64,000 nucleotides of DNA. It comes from Aliterella atlantica CENA595 (GTDB lineage: Bacteria; Cyanobacteriota; Cyanobacteriia; Cyanobacteriales; Chroococcidiopsidaceae). The stretch's first letter is position 1. The number at the start of each line of letters is the position of its first letter. Where the stretch lies: positions 62,001-126,000 of the forward strand of contig NZ_JYON01000014.1 in the NCBI RefSeq assembly GCF_000952155.1, written 5' to 3'. A program made the position numbers and the translations under genes. The notes beneath the pieces were generated by a model that was given only the letters and a program-made list of their open reading frames with translations, was not told the DNA's origin and did no database searches. Of the stretch, positions 57,612-64,000 are shown one piece after another.

Positions 57612-58352
57612 TTAAGCGCTGCCAATTTTCTTGGCTACAATGTTTACCATTCCACCATCAGACGTATCTTGAATAATAATCAGACTTAACTTTTCCATCT
57701 GTTTAATTAACCAATTCTTATCTACTCGCAACTTGCAATAAGAACTGGCTTTAAATACCCATTGCGTACCTTCCTTGTAATAAAGCAAGTCATGCACCTC
57801 GACAAATCCCTGATGATACTCAAGAAAGCAAGTTAAAATTCTGCTGTCATCACTTCGCACCGGAATGAAACGCTGGTTTCCGAAAAGTTCTCCTGAAACA
57901 TAATCTCGGAATGTTAAAACTATTATTCCGCCCTCAGTAAGTTTTTGACTCACCTCAGATATTAAATTGCAGACAGCATCACGAGAATCGAGATGAGTTA
58001 GCGTGTCACCCATACAAACTACTAACTGCGGTTGATTACTGATATGTTTACTAAAGTTCAGTAGATCGTCCTGAATTGTTGTAATAGGCAGGTTGATAAT
58101 ATTTTCTTGTAACTGAGATAGCAACACAGCGCAAGAATCTATTGCAAGAACTGAGTAACCAAGTTCTGCTAGTGGAATTGACTGAAATCCTGTACCGCAG
58201 CCTAAATCAATTGCTAAACCCTTTGGAGCAGTATCAAGCCCTAGCTGATGAAATAAGCTACGATTGCGCTCCAAAGCTACATTTACATCCCCAGCCATCC
58301 AGCTATAAATAGCCCCAAGATGCCGCTCGTAATGTTCTTTAGCATTATTCAT
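57612..58352 (-). CDS. Class I SAM-dependent methyltransferase
   Basis: Protein of 246 aa. The SAM-binding motif is AIDLGCGTGFQSIPLAELG, then VLAIDSCAVLL and QLVVCMGDTLTHLD. The C-terminal half has strands typical of the fold (GIIVLTFRDYVSGELFG). Substrate cannot be inferred. It lies just downstream of the oldest-looking copy of the chlB 3' end (58444) and converges on tetR, so it may be the original neighbour of chlB. Confidence 0.85.
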   Translation of the reverse strand: MNNAKEHYERHLGAIYSWMAGDVNVALERNRSLFHQLGLDTAPKGLAIDLGCGTGFQSIPLAELGYSVLAIDSCAVLLSQLQENIINLPITTIQDDLLNFSKHISNQPQLVVCMGDTLTHLDSRDAVCNLISEVSQKLTEGGIIVLTFRDYVSGELFGNQRFIPVRSDDSRILTCFLEYHQGFVEVHDLLYYKEGTQWVFKASSYCKLRVDKNWLIKQMEKLSLIIIQDTSDGGMVNIVAKKIGSA

Positions 58353-58384
58353 TCGAGCGGTGCAAAATTTAAGAGAAAACTATT

Positions 58385-58418
58385 AATAAAGGAGTTCCTA
58401 ATTGAAAACTCCTTTATT
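58385..58418 (-). terminator. Hairpin after the outermost chlB 3'-end copy
   Basis: 12-base perfect arms AATAAAGGAGTT / AACTCCTTTATT with a ten-base loop. In minus-strand order it follows the displaced chlB 3' end at 58444, so it may be the original chlB terminator. It is upstream of the methyltransferase start. Confidence 0.75.
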
Positions 58419-58443
58419 GACTTATAGTGTAAAACACAAAAAA

Positions 58444-58515
58444 CTACGCACCTACTACTTCTTGGGCTGCGTACATTACTTTTAGAGTAATTATACTCAT
58501 TAGTGGCAGAGCTAT
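58444..58515 (-). pseudogene. Displaced chlB 3'-end fragment, outer copy
   Basis: On the minus strand this reads SIITLKVMYAAQEVVGA stop, against [17 protein letters not shown] in ChlB. About 47 of 54 DNA bases agree by eye. A TGCCACT motif directly upstream is shared with the inner displaced copy at 60081, so the two copies are related beyond the chlB part. It has lost the DNA for the segment DRGF and its upstream. It cannot be a gene. Confidence 0.85.
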
Positions 58516-58662
58516 TTTGGATAAAAAGACAGGAACATCAATGTTGGGAAAGTTTTATCTTAGTTTGAGCGGTTGAGCTAAGAAGTGCGATCGCTTAGTG
58601 GAAAATTTGGTCAAGGGAGATCGTTACTAACTCAGAGAAAAAGCCTTAATACCTAAAATTGC

Positions 58663-59121
58663 TTAACTTTGTTGCATACAACGCAGATCTTCATGAGGCG
58701 GATGCCAACCGCCCCTTATCCAAAAGTCACGCGCCCTTTGAATAAAACCATCGTTGTGAAATTCGTCATTTAGGTCAAGGCGATTAATAGTTGCCCTACC
58801 TACAGAAGTTAGGCTAATAATTTTTATTCCATCAGCCGTCCAGATAAAATGTTCTGCCCACACTTGCTGACGCGGCTGAAACAATGGAGTTTCTAATCTA
58901 GATTCAGAGTCAATTCCGGTTAAAAAATTATAGCGACGTTCGTTACAGCGACGACAAGCCAGCGCTAAATTATCTAATTCGTCAGAACCACCCAAAGATT
59001 GCGGAAGTATATGTTCCAGCGTAAACAGATCGGCACTGCTCCATTCAGGAGAGTGGCAGTATTCACATAAAAATTTAGCTCTATCCCGCACTAATTGGCG
59101 AACGACCTTGTTAACAGTCAC
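58663..59121 (-). CDS. HNH endonuclease
   Basis: Protein of 152 aa. The HNH zinc-finger nuclease core is CEYCHSP (first Cys pair), LEHILPQSLGGSDELDNLALAC (catalytic His, Asn) and CRRCNERR (second Cys pair). Such nucleases are common in cyanobacteria, often paired with a small helical protein, as here. The start overlaps that small gene by four bases. It could be part of a mobile cassette or a host-targeting nuclease. Its role is unknown. Confidence 0.9.
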   Translation of the reverse strand: MTVNKVVRQLVRDRAKFLCEYCHSPEWSSADLFTLEHILPQSLGGSDELDNLALACRRCNERRYNFLTGIDSESRLETPLFQPRQQVWAEHFIWTADGIKIISLTSVGRATINRLDLNDEFHNDGFIQRARDFWIRGGWHPPHEDLRCMQQS

Positions 59122-59357
59122 GGTTGGGCAATAACCATAGCGTTAATTAGAGTAAAAATTCTAGATAACTCAGATATTCCCGCTAGTTCTGCGGATTCTT
59201 CTGGTGTAAGTAATCCAACTTTATTGCGTTCTAATAATTCATCAGAACGAGCCTGTAAATCGTCAGTAAACTTGAATAAATTGAAATTATTTACTGGTCT
59301 TATTTCAATACCGTTAGGAAGTAAAGATGAAGGCTGAATCATCATTTGTGCAGTCAT
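59118..59357 (-). CDS. Small protein paired with HNH nuclease
   Basis: Protein of 79 aa with a helical C-terminal half (KFTDDLQARSDELLERNKVG, then TPEESAELAGISELSRIFTLI). It overlaps the nuclease start by four bases, so the two are translationally coupled. Proteins with the LTPEE-AEL pattern commonly precede HNH or toxin genes in cyanobacteria. It may modulate or neutralise the nuclease, but this is not shown. Confidence 0.65.
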   Translation of the reverse strand: MTAQMMIQPSSLLPNGIEIRPVNNFNLFKFTDDLQARSDELLERNKVGLLTPEESAELAGISELSRIFTLINAMVIAQP

Positions 59358-59490
59358 TATATCTTTTCCTTCGTTTTTAATAATGATTAGTACATCTCTA
59401 TCTTATTTCAAATGTAACTTTTCCTCGTTATAACCTCTGCGTAACCAATAAATATTGCCTGAAGTGACTGTAAATACAAGTCGTACGGGT

Positions 59491-59715
59491 TTAAACTGAA
59501 GGATCGCCTTCTTCCTCAACAATCGGTCGGTAGGTTTGAAAAACTCTAAACTCTTCTGTAATTGCCCAATACTGTTTTAGCTAATAATACCTCTGCTTCA
59601 GCATCTTTGATGAATGAATATTTCTAGTTAGTATTAAAAATTGTTGTAATGTTGCGATCGCTTCTTGTAGTTGTCCTTGCTTGCTGTAATAGATCGAGCC
59701 TTAATGGCATACAAC
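59491..59715 (-). pseudogene. Degenerate TPR-like fragments
   Basis: No intact frame. Minus-strand fragments in different frames read YYSKQGQLQEAIATLQQFL, DAEAEVLLAKTVLGNYRRV and QYWAITEEFRVFQTY, the first with a TPR-like pattern. Frameshifts and stops separate them. It fills most of the 393-base gap between the HNH pair and the small membrane protein. This looks like decayed coding DNA. Confidence 0.5.
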
Positions 59716-59750
59716 TGTTTTATCTAAACCAAGTTCGCACAAAATTCTTC

Positions 59751-60023
59751 TTACCTTGTGTTTTCTTCTATGCGACTTAGAAGATCGATAATTGCTATGA
59801 GTACCTGGAATGTTACGTAAACGCTAATAATGCCGATTGCAAAAGACATTAGAGCCAAAATGAACCCAGATACACCGAGCACGCCTGATAATTGTGCAAG
59901 CAGAAATAAGGAATAAAGTGCTACAAATCCAAATCCGACTAACTTAAGTGTTTTTAGTGTATTAATTAATCCTTGATATAGTCTGCTTTGACTCGGCGTG
60001 CTTGATGGTGAAATGTTACTCAT
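59751..60023 (-). CDS. Small two-helix membrane protein
   Basis: Protein of 90 aa with two hydrophobic segments (LVGFGFVALYSLFLLAQL and GFILALMSFAIGIISVYVTF) and a short polar N-terminus. No family recognised. It sits inside the region between the two displaced chlB 3' ends. A hairpin lies just upstream of its start (60047), so its promoter must be in a short space or it is read through. Confidence 0.6.
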   Translation of the reverse strand: MSNISPSSTPSQSRLYQGLINTLKTLKLVGFGFVALYSLFLLAQLSGVLGVSGFILALMSFAIGIISVYVTFQVLIAIIDLLSRIEENTR

Positions 60024-60046
60024 GTTTAACTACTTTTAGACAATAG

Positions 60047-60070
60047 TTAGGGTGGAAAAACCCACCCTAA
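60047..60070. terminator. Hairpin of the GTAGGGTG family
   Basis: Arms TTAGGGTGG / CCACCCTAA, nine bases, six-base loop. It follows the inner displaced chlB 3' end, as the hairpin at 61000 follows chlB itself. Confidence 0.7.
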
Positions 60071-60080
60071 TAGCTCCTAA

Positions 60081-60167
60081 TTAAACGCCTACAGCTTCTT
60101 TGGCGGCGTACATTACTTCTAAAGTAATTACACTAAAACCGCGATCGCCCAAATTTTTCAGTGGCAA
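60081..60167 (-). pseudogene. Displaced chlB 3'-end fragment, inner copy
   Basis: On the minus strand this reads [21 protein letters not shown] stop, against a final Ala in ChlB. Over 60086-60148 there is one mismatch in 63 bases with the chlB end at 61036-61098. Similarity continues more weakly to about 60165 with an indel. It is preceded by TTTGCCACTG, also found at the outer copy. It is too short to be a gene. Confidence 0.92.
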
Positions 60168-60240
60168 ACCCAATCTGTAAGTATATCATTTAGGGGAAGT
60201 ATATAAATCAAACTCCTCATCCAAAGATAAATACTTAGTT

Positions 60241-60543
60241 ATGGATTCTCTTAAACAAAAGATAGTCGAGAAGCTAGAACATTTACCAGTCACAGCACTT
60301 CAGGAAGTTCTAAATTATGTTGATTTCCTAGAGTGGCGAAAGACAGATCGCAAGCGATCGCTAACATTTGCAGTAGATAATTTAGAAAAAGAACGCGAAG
60401 AGGCTTGGAGAGAAATAGGTGAAAATTGCCCTATTGAGTATGTTGGGGGAGTATTGGTAGTAAAAGCTCAAGGTGCAAAAAACCTGGAAACAGCCGTACA
60501 AGAATTACGGGAAGAAAGGAGCGAGGAAATTACATCTTGGTGA
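60241..60543 (+). CDS. DUF2281/VapB-type antitoxin
   Basis: Protein of 100 aa. The DUF2281-like N-terminus is LKQKIVEKLEHLPVTALQEV, with LNYVDFLEWRK. The middle is charged and the C-terminus is short and helical (ETAVQELREERSEEI). Such proteins are common partners of PIN-domain toxins. The stop TGA overlaps the toxin start (GTGA), so the pair is translationally coupled. It lies in the cassette between chlB and its first displaced 3' end. Confidence 0.85.
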   Translation: MDSLKQKIVEKLEHLPVTALQEVLNYVDFLEWRKTDRKRSLTFAVDNLEKEREEAWREIGENCPIEYVGGVLVVKAQGAKNLETAVQELREERSEEITSW

Positions 60544-60974
60544 ACGTACTATTTGACACGTCTGTTCTTGTAGCAGCATTGATAGTCGATCATCCTAAGC
60601 ATTCGGAAAGTCTACCCTGGTTGCGGCGCGTCAAAGCAGGAGAAATTCAAGGATTTATTTCAACTCACACTTTAGCTGAATTGTATGCTGTGTTAACTCG
60701 CTTGCCTCTTTCTCAACCGATCGCACCTACGTTAGCACAACGTTTAATCGAAGAAAATTTAGATAAGTTTCAAAAAGTGGTTTTGACAGCCGAAGATTAC
60801 CAAATAACACTCGTTAGACTGGTGAGGTTAAATATTATTGGTGGCAGTATTTATGATGGGTTGATTGCTCAAGCAGCGCTCAAAGCAAATGTAGATATAT
60901 TACTGACTCTAAACCCAAAGCATTTTAATAGATTAGGAGATGAAGTAGCTCAGTTGGTACAAGTCCCAACGTAG
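60540..60974 (+). CDS. vapC: PIN-domain ribonuclease, VapC-type toxin
   Basis: 144 aa from GTG at 60540, overlapping the antitoxin stop. PIN residues: Asp in VLFDTSVLVAAL, Glu in THTLAELYAVL, Asp in GGSIYDGLIAQAAL and the late LTLNPKHFNRL. PIN toxins cleave RNA, usually tRNA or rRNA. A gene beside chlB has no metabolic link, which fits a mobile or stabilising cassette. Confidence 0.9.
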   Translation: MNVLFDTSVLVAALIVDHPKHSESLPWLRRVKAGEIQGFISTHTLAELYAVLTRLPLSQPIAPTLAQRLIEENLDKFQKVVLTAEDYQITLVRLVRLNIIGGSIYDGLIAQAALKANVDILLTLNPKHFNRLGDEVAQLVQVPT

Positions 60975-60999
60975 CGCGATGCCAAGCTTTATTATTTCA

Positions 61000-61016
61000 G
61001 GTGGGCATTGCCCACC
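61000..61016. terminator. Hairpin downstream of chlB
   Basis: Arms GGTGGGC / GCCCACC with a three-base loop, 15 bases after the chlB stop and between convergent vapC and chlB. It may end both transcripts. Member of the GTAGGGTG hairpin family. Confidence 0.75.
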
Positions 61017-61030
61017 CTACTAACTACTAA

Positions 61031-62557
61031 CTACGCGCCTACAGCTTCTTTGGCGGCGTACATTACTTCTAGAGTAATTACACTAAAACCGCGATCGCGG
61101 GCAAATTTTTCGGTGTTACGCTTAACTTTACCGCGGACAAATCCAGGCACTTTATTTAGTTCTGCTTGTGCTTCTTTATTCCAACCTAAGTCAGAATCAG
61201 CGGAAATACCTTTAGTAATTACTTCCTTGGTATCGTGTCCGCCGAAGATTTCTAGTAAGTGGTCTTCCATGCCTAAAGTAAAGGAATTGTAGACTAAATC
61301 GGCAATTTGGTTTGTACCTTCGTAGCCGCAAAATGGCTTGTAACCAATGGGGAAGTTCTGAATGTGGACGGGCGCTGCAATTACACCGCAGGGGATATTT
61401 AGACGCTTACCTACGTGGCGTTCCATTTGCGTACCGAAGATAGCCGATGGTTCCACGCGGGCGATCGCATCTCCAATTTGTCCGTGATCTTCAGTTACGA
61501 TAACTTCATCGCAGTATTCGCCTACTTGCTCCTTAAACCACTCTGCATCGTACTTGCAATAAGTACCAGCCCAAACGACATGAATGCCCATTTCCCTCGC
61601 TAATATCTTCGTCATAGCAGCGGCGTGAGTGCTATCGCCAAAGACTACAGCTTTCTTACCAGTTAAATTCTGACAGTCAATTGAGCGCGAAAACCAAGCA
61701 GCTTGAGAAACATACAAAGTCTGCTCGTTAATAAAGTCTTCGTAGTTTACATCCGCGCCTTGCTCGTTAAGTATCTGCTGAATTTTGCGAATACAACGCG
61801 CTGTCTCTACTACACCCATCGGCGTAATATCTATATATGGCATTCCAAATTCTTGTTCTAGATACTTCGCCGCCATTACTCCTAGCTCCCGATAAGGTAC
61901 TAGGTTAAACCAAGCTTGGGAAAGTCTTTTCAGGTTGTGAACGGATGCTCCTTCTGGAATTACCTCGTTAACTTCAATCCCCAAATCGGTCATCAACCGT
62001 TTTAATTCGGTGCAATCGTGGTGATTGTGGAAACCGAGGCTGGAAATACCTAGAATATTGACTGACGGCTTTTCAGTTTTACCTGTAGGAAGTTCGCCTT
62101 TTTTGCGGGCTTTTTCTGTATATAGCTGAACTATTTGCCGCAGGGTAATATCAGCCGCTTGCAATTCGTTGACGCGGTAGTGGTTGACATCAGCAAGCAT
62201 GACATCCGACTTGGTATCGATGGAAGCACGTTCGACAAAGTTTTCTAAGTCTTCTTGCAAAATGCTAGAGGTACAGGTAGGCGTAAGCACGATCAAGTCT
62301 GGGCGTTCTTCCACGTCTTTACGGGTAATGTTGTCTACTACCTTTTCTTGAGAACCACGCGCTAATACGTTTCGGTCTACAGAGCTAATAGTAACAGGAG
62401 TAAAATTGCGATCGCGCTCTAGCATCGAACGCATCACGTTGAAATAGTCATCGCCAATCGGTGCGTGCATAATGGCGTGGACGTTTTTAAATGAACTGGA
62501 GACGCGCAAAGTACCAATGTGGGCGGGACCTGCATACATCCAGTAAGCCAATTTCAT
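61031..62557 (-). CDS. chlB: Light-independent protochlorophyllide reductase subunit B
   Basis: Protein of 508 aa, full length. With ChlN and ChlL it reduces protochlorophyllide in the dark. The N-terminus [15 protein letters not shown] is typical. Asp36 (PIGDDYF) corresponds to the Asp known as the unusual fourth ligand of the NB 4Fe-4S cluster. The segments [13 protein letters not shown] and [15 protein letters not shown] are also characteristic. Its 3' end is the source of two displaced copies at 60081 and 58444. An inverted repeat lies upstream. Confidence 0.97.
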   Translation of the reverse strand: MKLAYWMYAGPAHIGTLRVSSSFKNVHAIMHAPIGDDYFNVMRSMLERDRNFTPVTISSVDRNVLARGSQEKVVDNITRKDVEERPDLIVLTPTCTSSILQEDLENFVERASIDTKSDVMLADVNHYRVNELQAADITLRQIVQLYTEKARKKGELPTGKTEKPSVNILGISSLGFHNHHDCTELKRLMTDLGIEVNEVIPEGASVHNLKRLSQAWFNLVPYRELGVMAAKYLEQEFGMPYIDITPMGVVETARCIRKIQQILNEQGADVNYEDFINEQTLYVSQAAWFSRSIDCQNLTGKKAVVFGDSTHAAAMTKILAREMGIHVVWAGTYCKYDAEWFKEQVGEYCDEVIVTEDHGQIGDAIARVEPSAIFGTQMERHVGKRLNIPCGVIAAPVHIQNFPIGYKPFCGYEGTNQIADLVYNSFTLGMEDHLLEIFGGHDTKEVITKGISADSDLGWNKEAQAELNKVPGFVRGKVKRNTEKFARDRGFSVITLEVMYAAKEAVGA

Positions 62558-62625
62558 ATAAAACTTGCTCCTAAAAATTGCTAAATCTGTATTTTTGCTG
62601 GTTTCAAGAGTTTTATTCTCTCAAA

Positions 62626-62674
62626 CAAGTAGGTAAGTAAGTGCTTCAAACTGTAAAGCCACTTTACCTACTTG
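62626..62674. promoter_or_regulatory. Nested inverted repeats upstream of chlB
   Basis: Outer arms CAAGTAGGTAA / TTACCTACTTG (11 bases) enclose an inner palindrome GTAAAG-CCA-CTTTAC at 62653-62667. It is 69-117 bases before the chlB start. It could be a factor site or an mRNA structure. It is not a proper NtcA box (spacing is nine, not eight). Confidence 0.55.
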
Positions 62675-62754
62675 TAAATACTTGAAAACCTTTTGTTAAC
62701 TAGGTTTTAGCTTATAACTTCAGCGCTATTGCCGCTATAATTCTTCATCTTTTG

Positions 62755-63480
62755 CTACATTCCTTGATGCAAGGCTTGTAATTGGGCGGCGAGTAAATCC
62801 TGAATGCCTTTTTCTGCCAAATCCAGCATTTGATTCATTTGGGTGCGGTTAAAACTGCCTTCTTCAGCAGTTCCCTGAACTTCAATAATGCCCAAATCTC
62901 CATTCATAACTACATTTAAGTCCACTTCAGCAGCGACATCTTCAAGGTAGTTAAAGTCTAGTAATGGTTCGCCTTGCAATAGTCCTACAGAGACAGCAGC
63001 AACTTGATGGCGAATCGGCGACTTTTCTAATATGCCTTGTTTTGTTAGGGATGCGATCGCCGAAGCTAAAGCCACATAGCCCCCAGTAATAGACGTTGTA
63101 CGGGTTCCTGCGTCGGCTTGGAGTACGTCAGCATCTATGGTAATTGTCCGCTCTCCTAGTGCGTTTAAATCCACTGATGCGCGTAGGCTGCGTCCGATCA
63201 ATCTTTGAATTTCTTGAGTGCGTCCAGATAATCTTAAAAATTCTCGTTCTTGGCGCTGAGGTGTTGCGCTAGGTAACATTCGGTATTCAGCCGTCAGCCA
63301 ACCTTTACCCGTACCCGTGAGAAATTTCGGTACGCCATTTTGAATCGTCACGCTACAAAGTACCTGAGTATCGCCACATTTAGCTAAAACTGAGCTAGCA
63401 GCAAACCGAGTAAAGTTAAGCTCAAAGCTAATCGGGCGCAGTTGGTCGCTTTGTCTGCCATCTGAACGCTGCCAAGACAT
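62755..63480 (-). CDS. rph: Ribonuclease PH
   Basis: 241 aa from ATG at 63480 (the frame extends 13 codons further up). Phosphorolytic exoribonuclease that trims tRNA 3' ends. [47 protein letters not shown] and [19 protein letters not shown] are all characteristic. It is upstream of chlB on the same strand with a 197-base gap containing an inverted repeat. Confidence 0.95.
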   Translation of the reverse strand: MSWQRSDGRQSDQLRPISFELNFTRFAASSVLAKCGDTQVLCSVTIQNGVPKFLTGTGKGWLTAEYRMLPSATPQRQEREFLRLSGRTQEIQRLIGRSLRASVDLNALGERTITIDADVLQADAGTRTTSITGGYVALASAIASLTKQGILEKSPIRHQVAAVSVGLLQGEPLLDFNYLEDVAAEVDLNVVMNGDLGIIEVQGTAEEGSFNRTQMNQMLDLAEKGIQDLLAAQLQALHQGM

Positions 63481-63657
63481 TGTTGTTGCCTCATGTACGC
63501 TCGTTCTAGAATACAGCACTACTTAGACATTATTTTATGCACGCGCAACTTCCTAATTGCTGTTGACCAATTCTCATATCTAGTGTTAGATCAAAAGACT
63601 TAGACAAGAAATACGCTACATATCTGCATTCCCTTCATAACGGTTAAATGTTGTCCT

Positions 63658-64000
63658 ATGGTTGCCCAGCTAGAAACTCCAGCACTAAATACTCCTAACT
63701 TACCTTATGCGATCGCTGGACTGGTACAAGTATTTACCTGTTCGCCGCGCTGCTTTATTACTAACGTGATGGCGCAAGCGTTAAGAATTGCTGGACAAGG
63801 TACGCCTGTATTGGTAGTGCAGTTTCTTAAAGGCGGGATAGGGCAAGGTTTCGAGCATCCAGTACAGTTAGGGCAAAGCTTAGATTGGATTCGCTGCGAT
63901 TTGCCTCGTTGTATAGATACGCCGCAATTAGACGAGGCAGAAACTAAGTCACTGCTAGCATTGTGGCAGCATACGCAAAAAGTAGTATTAGAAGGAAAGT
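63658..64000 (+). CDS. CobO-like P-loop family protein, 3'-truncated by window edge
   Basis: 114 codons are present before the window ends. It begins MVAQLETPALNTP, followed by GLVQVFTCSPRCFITNV and LVVQFLKGG. The order and QFLKGG match the CobO/BtuR family, but the Walker A loop expected at TCSPRCFIT is degraded. Related P-loop-family proteins are annotated in cyanobacteria. It is divergent from rph. Role is unknown; ATP binding may be lost. Confidence 0.7.
   Translation, partial: MVAQLETPALNTPNLPYAIAGLVQVFTCSPRCFITNVMAQALRIAGQGTPVLVVQFLKGGIGQGFEHPVQLGQSLDWIRCDLPRCIDTPQLDEAETKSLLALWQHTQKVVLEGK

Noticed and set aside
59420-59510. A minus-strand frame reading GNIYWLRRGYNEEKLHLK
   Set aside because: It lacks a start and is embedded in decayed DNA; it cannot be distinguished from chance or a relic.
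58663-60974. A defence island formed by the HNH and PIN genes
   Set aside because: Only a nuclease pair and a toxin pair are present, without recognisable defence modules; the displaced chlB ends explain the cluster better as cassette accretion.
62653-62667. NtcA site upstream of chlB
   Set aside because: The GTA…TAC spacing is nine bases instead of eight, so it does not fit the consensus.

Overview
The window is a stretch of cyanobacterial chromosome. HIP1 octamers (GCGATCGC) occur throughout, and there are genes for oxygenic photosynthesis (psbB, psbT, psbK, chlB, a CpcS/CpeS bilin lyase). Many neighbouring families are largely cyanobacterial: cyanoexosortase, a Ycf29-type regulator, DevBCA exporter genes and mycosporine genes. 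Gene content (mycosporine cluster, no heterocyst genes seen) would fit a stress-tolerant coccoid lineage such as Chroococcidiopsis or Gloeocapsopsis, but that placement is inference. No rRNA, CRISPR array, transposase or integrase gene was seen. One tRNA gene (Arg-UCU) was found.

Layout. 0-2.7 kb: end of a cyanoexosortase gene with its partner and an HpsJ-like membrane protein. 2.8-10.8 kb: a solute-binding lipoprotein, a CpeS-type lyase, a CobT-like/DUF2232/surE run, psbK and tgt. 11-14.7 kb: a large MHYT-PAS-GAF histidine kinase. 14.9-21 kb: cobS, comF-like, folC, metK and a HAD phosphatase. 21-24.9 kb: the psbB-psbT-nrdR-rpsA block. 25-29 kb: a cupin and a single-chain methyltransferase/restriction-like protein. 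29-36 kb: gloA, eno, DUF72, a thioesterase, a spore-photoproduct-lyase-family protein, the tRNA and DUF924. 36-42.8 kb: a PEP-CTERM protein, a TIGR02587/TIGR02588 pair, a double-domain CobO-like protein, a CorC/HlyC transporter, queC and a response regulator. 43-48 kb: a mycosporine cluster mysA-mysB-mysC with a second, tandem mysC. 48.5-57.6 kb: rfbB, a TonB-like protein, cobI, a lipase-like hydrolase, a divergent cytochrome b6-like protein, devBCA and tetR. 57.6-64 kb: a methyltransferase, then an accretion zone downstream of chlB (HNH nuclease pair, small membrane protein, VapBC-type pair), chlB, rph and a truncated P-loop gene.

How the genes work together. Cobalamin and corrinoid functions are scattered (cobT-like, cobS, CobO-like, cobI). 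tgt and queC are both needed for queuosine-modified tRNA. The exosortase and the PEP-CTERM protein at 36.4 kb are a plausible enzyme and substrate pair. The mys operon should make 4-deoxygadusol and mycosporine-glycine-type sunscreens.

The most unusual structure is downstream of chlB. Two displaced copies of the chlB 3' end (about 60.1 kb and 58.45 kb) separate small gene cassettes, as if cassettes had repeatedly inserted at the end of chlB and pushed the old ends outwards. Several interspersed repeat families are also present: heptamer arrays, a GTAGAGACGTAG palindrome that supplies stop codons, and GTAGGGTG hairpins.
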